Source: Burkholderiales bacterium (GTDB lineage Bacteria > Pseudomonadota > Gammaproteobacteria > Burkholderiales > SG8-41). Taken from it: DNA of 64,000 bases. This document shows positions 18,813 to 28,066 of the stretch, in pieces. The notes beneath the pieces are model-generated. The model searched no databases and was not told the origin of the DNA. It was given only the letters and a program-made list of their open reading frames with translations. Position numbers and translations under genes: made by a program. Numbering within the stretch: position 1 is the first letter of the stretch; every line of letters begins with the position of its first letter. Where the stretch lies: assembly GCA_019634975.1 (NCBI GenBank), contig JAHCAI010000001.1, positions 124,001 through 188,000 of the forward strand. Reading direction: 5' to 3'.

Positions 18813-20915
18813 GTGCACGTGGACCGTGAGTGGCGCAGTCAGGACCTGATATGGCTGCTGGGCAGCCTGTGCCGGCTTCATCGCCTGCCTTTCGACGCCG
18901 GGCTCCTTGCACGGCTTTATCCGCCGCCGCATTCCGAAAGCACGTTCCTGCAGGCGGCCGGTGACCTGGGGTTCCGGGTCGGCCGCTGCGACACGGCCGC
19001 CCATGGTTTTTCCGGGCTGGATTTCCCGCTGGTTGCGCGGCGGCTGGGCGATGCCGCGCCTGCAGACCTCGCGCTGGTGGTCAGGGCCGACAGCGGACGC
19101 CTGCTGCTGTTTCGCGCGCAGTCCACGGCGGCCGAGACGGTCACCCTTGCCGATTTCGCGCGGGATTACGATCCGGTCGTGCTGCTGCTCAGGCACGAGC
19201 AGCCTGCCGAGGCGCGGGAACATGACGCGCTGCAGCCGGGAGCAGACCGTTTCGGGTTCCGCTGGTTCGTGCCGGAACTGCTCAGGCACAAATCCGTATG
19301 GCGCGACGTGCTCCTCGCCTCGCTGGCGCTGCAATTGGTCGGTCTCGCCACGCCGCTGTTCACGCAGGTGGTCATCGACAAGGTCGTCGTGCATCAGACC
19401 CGGAGCACGCTGATCGCGATTGCGGCGGGGCTCGGCCTGTTCCTGCTGTTCAGCGCGTTTTTCATCTGGCTGCGGCAGTACCTGATCCTTCATGCCGGAA
19501 ACCGCATCGATGCCGTGCTCGGCAGCCATGTCTTCCGCCACCTGCTGCGTCTGCACCTGCGCTATTTCGAGCAGAGGCCCACCGGCACCCTGATCGCCCG
19601 CCTGCACGGCATCGAAACCGTGCGCCAGTTCATCAGCGGCGCGGCGGTGACGCTGTTCCTCGACCTGCCCTTCCTGTTCGTGTTCCTCGCGGTGATGTTC
19701 TGGTACAGCTGGCAGCTGTCGCTGATCGCCGTGGCCACGGTGCTGCTGCTGGTCCTGCTCAGCATCGTCATCACGCCGCTGCTGCGCGAGCGGCTCAACG
19801 AGCAGTTCCTGAAGGGCGCCCGCAACCAGGCCTTCCTCACCGAATACGTGTCCGGCATCGAGACCGTCAAGTCGCTGCAGCTGGAGCCGCAGCTGGAGAA
19901 ACGCTACGACGGGCTGCTCGCCGACTACCTGCACGCCGGCTTCCGCGCCCGTCAGCTGTCGAACACCACCACTACCCTGGCCCATGCCCTCGAGCAGGCG
20001 CAGACCCTGGCGATACTCTGCGCCGGCGCGCTGCTGGTGATGCGCAACGAGGGCTTTACCATCGGCATGCTGGTGGCATTCCAGATGTTCGCCAGCCGCA
20101 TGGCCCAGCCGATGCTGAGGCTGGCCTCGCTGTGGCAGGAATTCCAGCAGGCCGACATCGCCGTGCGCCGGCTCGGCGACCTGATGGACGCGCCCGCCGA
20201 GCCCCATGCACTGGTACCGACCCGGGCGGCTGATGGCGCGGGAGAACTCACCATCCGCGGCCTGTCGTTCCGTTACAGCAGCGCGCATCCGTACCTTTTC
20301 CGCGACCTGTCGCTGAAGCTCGGGCCGGGACGGCTGACAGTGATCACCGGGCCCTCGGGGTCCGGCAAGAGCACCATTGTCAAGCTGCTGCAGGGCTTTT
20401 ATCCCCCGGACGACGGGCGCATCGAGCTCGACGGGCGCGACATCCGCGGGCTCTCGGCCAATGAATTGCGCCAGCACTATGGCGTGGTGCCCCAGGAAAC
20501 GGTGCTGTTCGCGAACACCGTGTATGAAAACCTGGCGATGGCCAGCCCGCATGCCGACTTCGAGGCAGTGGTCGCGGCCTGCCGCATGGCCGGCATTCAC
20601 GACGTGATCGAGAAGCTGCCGCAGGGTTACCAGACCTGGCTGGGCGAACACGGTGTCGGGCTCTCGGGCGGGCAGCGGCAGCGCCTGGCGATTGCCCGTG
20701 CCCTGCTGAAGCGTCCCAAGATCCTGATTTTCGACGAGGCCACCAGCGGCCTTGATCCCGCCACCGCGGAGCAGTTCGCGCAGACCGTCAACCGGCTGAA
20801 GGGCCGGGTCACGATACTGTTCATTGCACATCACCTGCCGCAAGGACTGCAGGTGGACGAGGTGATTGCGCTGGACCTTCTGCCGCAGTCCGCACCGGCG
20901 GGCGCCGCCGCCTGA
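18813..20915 (+). CDS. Type I secretion ABC transporter (HlyB/LapB family) with degenerate C39 domain
   Basis: 700 residues. An N-terminal domain of about 130 residues sits where peptidase C39 would be but has no catalytic Cys, so it is a C39-like recognition domain as in HlyB and LapB. Six membrane segments follow (about 150-420). The nucleotide-binding domain has Walker A GPSGSGKST (about residue 512), signature LSGGQRQR, Walker B ILIFDEAT and the switch His in IAHH. The start is GTG at 18813 after CAGGGGGG-like purine-rich sequence. No HlyD-type adaptor, TolC or large RTX substrate gene lies beside it. The secreted protein is therefore unknown. Confidence 0.87.
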   Translation: MHVDREWRSQDLIWLLGSLCRLHRLPFDAGLLARLYPPPHSESTFLQAAGDLGFRVGRCDTAAHGFSGLDFPLVARRLGDAAPADLALVVRADSGRLLLFRAQSTAAETVTLADFARDYDPVVLLLRHEQPAEAREHDALQPGADRFGFRWFVPELLRHKSVWRDVLLASLALQLVGLATPLFTQVVIDKVVVHQTRSTLIAIAAGLGLFLLFSAFFIWLRQYLILHAGNRIDAVLGSHVFRHLLRLHLRYFEQRPTGTLIARLHGIETVRQFISGAAVTLFLDLPFLFVFLAVMFWYSWQLSLIAVATVLLLVLLSIVITPLLRERLNEQFLKGARNQAFLTEYVSGIETVKSLQLEPQLEKRYDGLLADYLHAGFRARQLSNTTTTLAHALEQAQTLAILCAGALLVMRNEGFTIGMLVAFQMFASRMAQPMLRLASLWQEFQQADIAVRRLGDLMDAPAEPHALVPTRAADGAGELTIRGLSFRYSSAHPYLFRDLSLKLGPGRLTVITGPSGSGKSTIVKLLQGFYPPDDGRIELDGRDIRGLSANELRQHYGVVPQETVLFANTVYENLAMASPHADFEAVVAACRMAGIHDVIEKLPQGYQTWLGEHGVGLSGGQRQRLAIARALLKRPKILIFDEATSGLDPATAEQFAQTVNRLKGRVTILFIAHHLPQGLQVDEVIALDLLPQSAPAGAAA

Positions 20916-20988
20916 TTCGACGGCGGCAAACTGGTTTAGCATACGCGCTTCGCGCGCGCGCCCCGCCGCCGCATCGCCGCAAATTCCG

Positions 20989-23900
20989 TTGAAACCCCGC
21001 ACCCCCGAAGACATCGAGCACCGCCGGCGCAACCTGCCGCGGCCGGAGTATCCCGAAGACCTGCCCGTCGTCTCCCGGCGCGGGGACATCGCGCGCGCAA
21101 TCCGCGAGCACCCGGTGGTCGTGGTCTGCGGCGAGACGGGTTCCGGCAAGACGACGCAACTGCCGAAGATCTGCCTCGAAATCGGCCGCGGCGTGCAGGG
21201 CCTGATCGGCCACACCCAGCCGCGGCGCATCGCCGCGCGCACGGTGGCGACCCGCATTGCGCAGGAACTGAAAAGCCCGCTGGGCCATGCCGTCGGCTAC
21301 AAGGTGCGCTTTTCCGACAAGCTGTCGCAGAACAGCTACATCAAGCTGATGACCGACGGCATCCTGCTTGCCGAGACCCAGGGTGACCGTGACCTGTCCG
21401 CCTACGACACGCTGATCATCGACGAGGCGCACGAGCGCAGCCTCAACATCGATTTTCTGCTCGGTTACCTGAAGCGCCTGATGCGGCGGCGCCCCGACCT
21501 GAAGATCATCGTCACCTCGGCGACCATCGACGCCGCACGTTTTGCGCAGCACTTCGCGATCGACGGCAGGCCGGCGCCGGTGATCGAGGTCTCGGGCCGG
21601 ACATACCCGGTCGAGATCCGCTACCGGCCGCCCGGATCGACCCTCACCCCCGGCCCCTCTCCCGCCGACGAACCGGCGGGAGAGGGGAGGTATCCGGCTG
21701 CCCGTTCCGGCCGGGCCGGCCCGGACAGCGATGAAGAGTTGACGGAGGCCATTGTCGATGCCGTGGCCGAACTCGCGCGGGAGCGGGCCGACGGCGACAT
21801 CCTGGTGTTCCTGCCGGGCGAGCGCGAGATCCGCGATGCCGCCGAGGCGCTGCGCAAGCATCATCCCAAGGGCGCCGAGATCCTGCCGCTCTACGCGCGG
21901 CTGTCCTTCGAGGAGCAGGAGCGCATCTTCAGGCCGCACGGTGCAAGGCGCATCGTGCTGTCGACCAACGTCGCCGAAACCTCGCTGACGGTGCCCGGCA
22001 TCCGATATGTCGTCGACACCGGACTGGCGCGGGTCAACCGCTACAGCTACCGCAACAAGGTCGAGCAGCTGCAGGTCGAGAAGATTTCCCGCGCCTCGGC
22101 CAACCAGCGCGCCGGCCGCTGCGGCCGCGTCGCCGCCGGCGTCGCGATCCGGCTCTATGCCGAGGACGACTACGAGGCCCGGCCGCAGTACACCGACCCC
22201 GAAATCCTGCGCTCCTCGCTGGCGCACGTGATCCTGCGCATGAAGGCGCTGAAGATCGGCGACGTCGAGGATTTTCCCTTCCTCGAGGCGCCGACGCCGC
22301 GGATGATCGCCGACGGCTACCAGCTGCTCGCCGAACTCGGCGCGGTCGATGCCCAGAAACAGCTGACGCCGGTGGGCTGGCAGCTTGCCAAATTCCCGAT
22401 CGATCCGCGCATCGCGCGCATGATCATCGCCGCGAAACAGCAGAATTGCCTGCGCGAGGTGCTGGTCATCGCCGCGGCGCTGTCGGTGCAGGACCCGCGC
22501 GAGCGGCCCTTTGAGAAATCCGAGGCCGCCGACCGCGCCCATGCGAAGTTCGCTGACGACAAGTCGGATTTCATGGCCTACCTGAAGCTGTGGGATTACT
22601 TCGACGAGTCGATCAAGCACAAGCAGTCCAACCGCAAGCTCGCGCAGCAGCTGGCGGAGGAATTCCTGTCGCAGCGGCGGTTGCGCGAATGGCGCGACAT
22701 CCACGGCCAGCTCGCGTCGCTGGTCGGCGAACTGGGCATGCATCCCAACGAACAGCCGGCGACGCCGGAGCAGATCCACCGCGCGCTGCTCGCGGGCCTG
22801 CTCGGCAACATCGGCTTCAAGACCGAGGAGGGCGAGTATCTCGGCGCGCGCGGCATCAAGTTCAGCATTTTCCCCGGCTCGGGTCTGCGCAAAGCCCAGC
22901 CGAAATGGGTCATGGCCGGTGAGCTGGTCGACACCGCGCGGCTTTATGCGCGCACGGTCGCGCGCATCGAACCCGAGTGGATCGAGCCGCTGGCGAAGGA
23001 CCTGGTCGAGCGTATTTACTTCGACCCGCACTGGGAGCGCGAACGCGCGATGGTGGTGGCCTTCGAGCGGGTGACGCTGTATGGCATCACCATCGTGCCC
23101 AAGCGCCGCGTGCATTACGGCGCGATTGACGCCAAAGCCGCGCGCGAGATTTTCATCCGCCAGGCGCTGGTCGCCGGTGAGTTCACCACGTCAGCAAAAT
23201 TTATTCAATATAATCAACAACTTATAAAAGATGTGCAGGCGCTGGAGCACAAGGCGCGCAAGCGCGACGTGCTGGTCAGCGACGAAGTGATCTTCGCTTT
23301 TTATGACGCCCTGGTTCCCCGGGACATTGTCAACGGCGCGGGCTTTGAAAAATGGCGCCGCGAGGCCGAGCGTGACAACGCCGACCACCTGCGACTCACG
23401 CGCGATTACCTGATGCGCCATGCCGCCGAGGACATCACCGAAGCGCAGTTCCCGGACAGCGTCCGCGCCGGCGAAGTGGAGGTCAGGCTCAAGTACCGCT
23501 TCGATCCCGGTCATCCGCTCGACGGCATCACCGCGACCGTGCCGCTGGCGCTGCTCAACAAGCTCGAAGCTGCCGACTTTGACTGGCTGGTGCCGGGCAT
23601 GATCCGCGACAAGGTGGCCTTCGCCTTCAAGGCGCTGCCGAAGAACTGGCGCCGCCACCTGACGCCACCTTCGGAGCATGTCACGCGTTTCCTCGAGACC
23701 GAGGGCGCGGCGCGGGGCGCCTTTGCCGATGCCGTCGCGCGCTATGCCACGCGCGCCGCCGGCGCGCCGCTGGCGAAGGACGCGGCCGGCGGCATCGACT
23801 ATCCGCCGCACCTGCGCTGCAACTATCGGGTGGTCGACGAATCGGGCCGCGAGCTGGCCATGGGCCGCGACCTTGCGGCGCTGAAGGCACAGCTGGGCGA

Positions 23901-24801
23901 GGCTGCGCAGCTGACCTTCGGCGAGACCAGCACCGGCATCGAGCGCGAGGGCATCCGGCTGTGGGATTTCGGCGACCTGCCGCCGACGCTCACCTTCAGC
24001 CGCGCCGGGCGCAAGGTCACCGGCTACCCGGCGCTGGCCGACGACGGCGACAGCGTGGCGATTCGATTATTTGACGTCGCGCAGGCGGCGCGCGAATCGA
24101 TGCGCGCCGGCGTGGTGCGGCTGATGCGGCTCGTGCTGAAGGCGCAGTTGAGCCAGCTTGAGAAAAACCTCAAGGGCTTCGACCAGGCGGCACTGCAGCT
24201 GCGCGGCATCGCCGGTCCCGACGACCTGCGCGCCGACCTCGTGGCCGCGATCTGCGACCGTGCCTTCATCGGCGAGGACGAACTGCCCCGGGGACTCAAA
24301 GCCTTCGAGGAGCAGGTCAAGCGCGCGCGCACGCGACTGCCGGCGGTCAGCGAGGCCGCGCTGCGCCTGTTCACGGCGATCGCCGCCGAGCAGCACCAGC
24401 TTGCACTGGCGCTGGGCGCCGCCAAGGGCAATCTCTCGCGGCCGGCGGCCGACATCCGCGCGCAGAACCAGCGCCTGATTTACAAGGGCTTCTTCAGCGC
24501 GACGCCGTGGCCGCAGCTCGCGCATCTGCCGCGCTATCTGAAGGCCGCGCAGCTGCGGCTGCAGAAATATCCTGCCAACCCCGAGCGTGACGGCAGGCAT
24601 GCCGCGAGCATTGCCGAGCTGTGGGGGCGATACGAGGCGCGGCTCGAGCAGCAGAAAAAAGCGGGCGAGGTCGATCCGCGTCTCGCCGAATTCCGCTGGC
24701 AGATCGAGGAACTGCGGGTGTCGCTCTATGCGCAGGAACTGAAGACGCCTTACCCGGTGTCGTACAAGCGCCTCGATAAATTGTGGACTGCGATGGGCTG
24801 A
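20989..24801 (+). CDS. hrpA: ATP-dependent RNA helicase HrpA
   Basis: About 1270 residues, matching the HrpA family (E. coli about 1300). The DEAH helicase core carries GETGSGKTTQLPK (motif I), TQPRRIAART, DEAH in LIIDEAHERS, SAT in VTSATID, and NVAETSLTVPGI and QRAGRCGR (motifs V and VI), then the OB-fold and long C-terminal DUF3418 region. HrpA resolves stalled ribosomes on structured mRNA. The start is uncertain: TTG at 20989 begins the conserved sequence; an ATG at 20866 in frame would overlap the ABC gene by 50 bp. A palindrome-encoded insertion sits at residues about 220-245 (see 21654-21687). Confidence 0.9.
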   Translation: MKPRTPEDIEHRRRNLPRPEYPEDLPVVSRRGDIARAIREHPVVVVCGETGSGKTTQLPKICLEIGRGVQGLIGHTQPRRIAARTVATRIAQELKSPLGHAVGYKVRFSDKLSQNSYIKLMTDGILLAETQGDRDLSAYDTLIIDEAHERSLNIDFLLGYLKRLMRRRPDLKIIVTSATIDAARFAQHFAIDGRPAPVIEVSGRTYPVEIRYRPPGSTLTPGPSPADEPAGEGRYPAARSGRAGPDSDEELTEAIVDAVAELARERADGDILVFLPGEREIRDAAEALRKHHPKGAEILPLYARLSFEEQERIFRPHGARRIVLSTNVAETSLTVPGIRYVVDTGLARVNRYSYRNKVEQLQVEKISRASANQRAGRCGRVAAGVAIRLYAEDDYEARPQYTDPEILRSSLAHVILRMKALKIGDVEDFPFLEAPTPRMIADGYQLLAELGAVDAQKQLTPVGWQLAKFPIDPRIARMIIAAKQQNCLREVLVIAAALSVQDPRERPFEKSEAADRAHAKFADDKSDFMAYLKLWDYFDESIKHKQSNRKLAQQLAEEFLSQRRLREWRDIHGQLASLVGELGMHPNEQPATPEQIHRALLAGLLGNIGFKTEEGEYLGARGIKFSIFPGSGLRKAQPKWVMAGELVDTARLYARTVARIEPEWIEPLAKDLVERIYFDPHWERERAMVVAFERVTLYGITIVPKRRVHYGAIDAKAAREIFIRQALVAGEFTTSAKFIQYNQQLIKDVQALEHKARKRDVLVSDEVIFAFYDALVPRDIVNGAGFEKWRREAERDNADHLRLTRDYLMRHAAEDITEAQFPDSVRAGEVEVRLKYRFDPGHPLDGITATVPLALLNKLEAADFDWLVPGMIRDKVAFAFKALPKNWRRHLTPPSEHVTRFLETEGAARGAFADAVARYATRAAGAPLAKDAAGGIDYPPHLRCNYRVVDESGRELAMGRDLAALKAQLGEAAQLTFGETSTGIEREGIRLWDFGDLPPTLTFSRAGRKVTGYPALADDGDSVAIRLFDVAQAARESMRAGVVRLMRLVLKAQLSQLEKNLKGFDQAALQLRGIAGPDDLRADLVAAICDRAFIGEDELPRGLKAFEEQVKRARTRLPAVSEAALRLFTAIAAEQHQLALALGAAKGNLSRPAADIRAQNQRLIYKGFFSATPWPQLAHLPRYLKAAQLRLQKYPANPERDGRHAASIAELWGRYEARLEQQKKAGEVDPRLAEFRWQIEELRVSLYAQELKTPYPVSYKRLDKLWTAMG
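21654..21687. repeat. Palindromic repeat inserted in frame in hrpA
   Basis: 14-bp perfect arms (CCCCTCTCCCGCCG and CGGCGGGAGAGGGG) with a 6-bp loop. In hrpA it encodes LTPGPSPADEPAGEGR, a peptide typical of dispersed CCTCTCCC...GGGAGAGG repeats and absent from other HrpA proteins at this point, between RTYPVEIRYRPP and the conserved DILVF strand. The reading frame is kept. Confidence 0.8.
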
Positions 24802-24814
24802 TCACCCCGGACTC

Positions 24815-24900
24815 CGTCACCCCGGCGAAAGCCGGGGTCCAGGCCGTACTTTGCAATGGCGTTGTTGATTGCTTGGATTTCGGCTTTCGCCGAAATGACG
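24815..24900. repeat. Pair of inverted REP-like hairpins
   Basis: Left unit CGTCACCCCGGCGAAAGCCG plus GGGTCCAG (from 24815) and right unit in reverse orientation ending at 24900 (reverse complement CGTCATTTCGGCGAAAGCCG plus AAATCCA). Both fold around a GAAA loop. The three variable stem pairs differ in compensating fashion (CCC/GGG against TTT/AAA). This is the common REP type GTCATTCCCGCGAAAGCGGG found across Proteobacteria. Confidence 0.75.
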
Positions 24901-24957
24901 CGACCGGGTATCGATTACACTAATCGCAAATCAATTCGCGTCAAAAGATTCCACACT

Positions 24958-26193
24958 ATGAATGAGACTTCCGGCGACCTGCCGCTGCTGTTCACGCCAA
25001 TCGCCTTGCGCGGCATCACTGCCCGCAACCGCATCGTCAGTTCGCCGATGTGCCAGTACGCCTCCGAGGACGGCATGCCCGGCGAATGGCAGCTGGTCAA
25101 TTTCGGCCGCTTCGCGATGGGCGGCTGCGGCATCGTGTTCACGGAGGAGACGGCGGTGGACTGGCGCGGCCGCAAGACCCACGAATGCGCCGGCATCTAC
25201 CGCGACGAGCATGTGCCCGCCTATCGCCGCATCACTGATTTCATCCGTTCGCTGGGCGCGGTGCCGGCGATCCAGCTCGGCCACTGCGGCCGCCGCGCGT
25301 CCCAGCACGGGCCGCTGAAGGACCGCGCGCCGCTGACCGAAGCCGACGCCGCCGCCAACCGCAAGCCCTGGCAGGGGCTGTCCTCCAGCGCGCTGCCGGC
25401 GACGCCGGGCGGGCCGTTGCCGAAGGCGATGGACCTCGACGACATCCGCGAATGCCTCGCCGCCTGGCGCGAGGCCTCGCAGCGCGCGCTCGATGCCGGC
25501 TACGACGTCTGCGAAATCCACGGCGCCCACGGTTACCTGATCCACCAGTTCCTGTCGCCGCTGTCCAACCTGCGCACCGACAGCTACGGCGGCAGCCTCG
25601 AGGGCCGCATGCGCTTCGCGCTGGAGGTTGCCGAGACGGTGCGCGCGGTGTGGCCGCAGGACCGCCCCCTCTGGTTCCGCGTGTCCGCAGTGGAAGGGCC
25701 GGGCGGGGTCTGGGGCATCGAGGAGACGCTGGCGCTGGCCAAGGCGTTGAAGGCCCGGGGCATCGATGCGATCGACTGTTCCTCCGGCGGCATTGCGCTC
25801 GGCGGCGACGGCGGACTGACGCCGGTGCCGCGCGTGCCCGGATTCCAGGCGGGCTACTCCAGCGAGCTGCGGCGCGAGACCGGGCTGCCGACCGTCGCCG
25901 TGGGCATGATCCGCGAGCCGCGGCATGCCGAGGCGCTGCTGCGCGAGGGCCATGCCGATTTCATCGCGCTGGCACGCGGGCTGATGGATGATCCGAACTG
26001 GCCGCTGCATGCGGCGCGCGACCTTGGCATTGCCGATCCGCTGGCACTGCTGCATCCGCGCGAAACCCAGCGCCTGCGCCAGCTCGAACAGCACGCCCGC
26101 GAATATCCTGCCGGCAGTGCGATCGGCATCCCCTTCGGTCCCGAGGAGCAGGTGTCGTATTCCTGGGGCGAGGGCATTGCCCGCCGCCGCTGA
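24958..26193 (+). CDS. NADH:flavin oxidoreductase, Old Yellow Enzyme (YqjM) type
   Basis: 411 residues with an FMN-binding TIM barrel of the OYE family. SPMCQYASEDG contains the Cys that tunes FMN in YqjM-type thermophilic-like enzymes; IQLGHCGRRAS and the substrate-anchoring His pair in EIHGAHGYLIHQFLSP, then SNLRTDSYGGSLEGRMRF, are diagnostic. It would reduce activated alkenes using NAD(P)H. The ATG at 24958 gives the family start (PLLFTPIALRG...); the open frame before it includes repeat DNA. A REP pair separates it from hrpA. Single gene. Confidence 0.92.
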   Translation: MNETSGDLPLLFTPIALRGITARNRIVSSPMCQYASEDGMPGEWQLVNFGRFAMGGCGIVFTEETAVDWRGRKTHECAGIYRDEHVPAYRRITDFIRSLGAVPAIQLGHCGRRASQHGPLKDRAPLTEADAAANRKPWQGLSSSALPATPGGPLPKAMDLDDIRECLAAWREASQRALDAGYDVCEIHGAHGYLIHQFLSPLSNLRTDSYGGSLEGRMRFALEVAETVRAVWPQDRPLWFRVSAVEGPGGVWGIEETLALAKALKARGIDAIDCSSGGIALGGDGGLTPVPRVPGFQAGYSSELRRETGLPTVAVGMIREPRHAEALLREGHADFIALARGLMDDPNWPLHAARDLGIADPLALLHPRETQRLRQLEQHAREYPAGSAIGIPFGPEEQVSYSWGEGIARRR

Positions 26194-26256
26194 GCTTCAG
26201 CCTCCGCCTTGACGTGCGTCAAACTGCAGCGCGCAGGCTGCAGCTAATCTCTTCGC

Positions 26257-27576
26257 ATGACGATCCACCGCGAAGTGAGTGATCCGCAGCGCCGCCGCCT
26301 GATGCAGGCCGCGCTCGCTGCCGCGATGGCGGCCGCGGCGCCGCGGCCGGCGCAGGCGCGCGCGGTGCGCACCAGCGCCCGCATTGTCATTGTCGGCGGC
26401 GGAGCCGCGGGCATCAGCATGGCGGCCCGCCTGCGGGCACTGCTCGACGGCGCGCGCATCACGCTGCTCGACGGCGCGCGGCAGCATATTTACCAGCCGG
26501 GACTGACGCTGGTTGCCGCAGGCACCTGGGCGCCGGCACAGGTCATCGAGGAGCAGTCGCGCTGGATGCCGCGCGGGATCGAGTGGCTGCAGGACCATGC
26601 GGCCGAGATCGACCCGGTCGCGAAGGCGGTCATCACCGCAGGCGGCAAGCGGCTGCCCTACGATTTCCTGGTGGTCGCGCCGGGCCTTGAACTGGCTTTT
26701 GACCAGATAGCCGGCTTCGATCCGGAGCGGATCGGCAGCGACGGCCTCGGCTGCGTTTATGCCGGCCCCGAGGCCGCGCTGGGCACCTACCGCATGATCA
26801 TGGCGCTCGCGGAGAAGGGCGGCGACGCCCTGATGACCCTGCCCCATACCCCGCTCAAGTGCGCGGGCGCGCCGCTCAAGCTGACCTTCATCACCGACGA
26901 TCTGCTGCGCCGGCACGGCGGCCGTGGCCGCGCGCGCGTGCATTTCCTGTCGCCGCTGTCATCGGTGTTCGGCGTGCCTTCCGTCAATTCCCGCGTGCTG
27001 GAGCTGTGGAAGCAGCGCGACATCGGCGTCAGCTACGGCGCGCGGCTGAAGGCGGTGGACCCGGGGAGGCGCGTCGCCACCTTCGCCACCAACGACGGCG
27101 ATGTCGAGCAGGGCTATGATTTCCTGCATGTGGTGCCGCCGATGCGCGCGCCGGCAGTGGTGCGGCAAAGTGCGCTGGCGGTGCGCTCCGGACCGCTCGC
27201 CGACGGCGGCTGGCTCGATGTCGACAAGGACAGCCTGCGCCACCGCCGTTACCCCGACATTTTCGGCTGCGGCGACATCAACGGCACGCCGCGCGGCAAG
27301 ACCGCGGCCACGGTGAAGAAGGGCGGCCTTGTCGCCGCCGCGAACCTCGCCGCGGTGATTGCCGGGCGCGAGCCCGCGCTCAAGTTCGACGGCTACACCT
27401 CGTGCCCGATGGTGACCGCGATCGGACGCGCGATGCTCATCGAGTTCGACTACGAGGGCCGCCTGACGCCCACGCTGCCCGGCGTGGAGCCGCTCACCGA
27501 AAGCTGGTTCGCCTGGTTTCTCGAGGAACGCATGCTGAAGCCGGCATATTTCGCGATGCTCAAGGGCTGGACCTGA
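26257..27576 (+). CDS. Sulfide:quinone oxidoreductase, type II (SQRDL/SQOR-like)
   Basis: 439 residues. An FAD-binding Rossmann motif IVIVGGGAAGISMAARL (43-59) and two catalytic cysteines, Cys202 in HTPLKCAGAPLK and Cys383 in GYTSCPMVT, match the pair used by human-type SQR (family type II); HRRYPDIFGCGDINGTP is also shared. It oxidises sulfide to sulfane sulfur and reduces quinone. The N-terminus has a twin-arginine-like leader (QRRRLMQAALAAAM, ending PAQARA), unusual for a protein that normally acts from the cytoplasmic or matrix side. A small membrane gene follows at 9 bp. Confidence 0.9.
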   Translation: MTIHREVSDPQRRRLMQAALAAAMAAAAPRPAQARAVRTSARIVIVGGGAAGISMAARLRALLDGARITLLDGARQHIYQPGLTLVAAGTWAPAQVIEEQSRWMPRGIEWLQDHAAEIDPVAKAVITAGGKRLPYDFLVVAPGLELAFDQIAGFDPERIGSDGLGCVYAGPEAALGTYRMIMALAEKGGDALMTLPHTPLKCAGAPLKLTFITDDLLRRHGGRGRARVHFLSPLSSVFGVPSVNSRVLELWKQRDIGVSYGARLKAVDPGRRVATFATNDGDVEQGYDFLHVVPPMRAPAVVRQSALAVRSGPLADGGWLDVDKDSLRHRRYPDIFGCGDINGTPRGKTAATVKKGGLVAAANLAAVIAGREPALKFDGYTSCPMVTAIGRAMLIEFDYEGRLTPTLPGVEPLTESWFAWFLEERMLKPAYFAMLKGWT

Positions 27577-27585
27577 GGGACGGCG

Positions 27586-27912
27586 ATGCAGGGCATACTC
27601 GAAAATCTTCCGGTCGGCCTGATGATGGCGCTCCAGGCCTGGCCGCTGGCCTTGGGAGTGGCCGGCCTGCCGCTGCTGCTGTGGATCCTCACGCTGCGCA
27701 AGGGCGGCTGGTGTGCGCCGCGGCGCCGCCTGGCTGCGCTCGCCGGCGGCATCCTCGGCCTGGTGCTGGGCCCGCTGCTCGCCTTCGCGATGATCGGCGG
27801 CAGCCTTGGCGACCTGCGCTACTGGATGGACTGGATGTTCCTTGCGCTGGTCACCGGCGCTGCCGCGGCCTACTGCGGGCTGCTGCTGTACCTCGCAGTG
27901 CCGCCACGCTGA
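27586..27912 (+). CDS. Small three-helix membrane protein downstream of sqr
   Basis: 108 residues, family not recognised. Three hydrophobic segments are visible: about 13-36 (MALQAWPLALGVAGLPLLLW), 50-71 (LAGGILGLVLGPLLAFAMIG) and 82-105 (WMFLALVTGAAAAYCGLLLY), with a basic loop RKGGWCAPRRR between the first two. GAGGG precedes the ATG and the gap to the SQR stop is only 9 bp, so the two are co-transcribed. It may anchor the SQR to the membrane or carry sulfur; both are guesses. Confidence 0.7.
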   Translation: MQGILENLPVGLMMALQAWPLALGVAGLPLLLWILTLRKGGWCAPRRRLAALAGGILGLVLGPLLAFAMIGGSLGDLRYWMDWMFLALVTGAAAAYCGLLLYLAVPPR

Positions 27913-28066
27913 ATTGACAGCTTCAAGCAGTGGACTGTGGCTCCGGCATCGCGGCGCCGGGCCGTACAATCGCGCGCCGAAACCCGCCCGATCGACCGGC
28001 AGGGGGCAGTTTCGGCATGAAATGTCCTTGCACGTCGCCGGCATCCAGACAGGAGAGGTGAATCAA

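Noticed and set aside
22317..22574. Small minus-strand frames inside hrpA and other long genes
   Set aside because: They lie wholly within conserved coding sequence and show composition typical of antisense frames.
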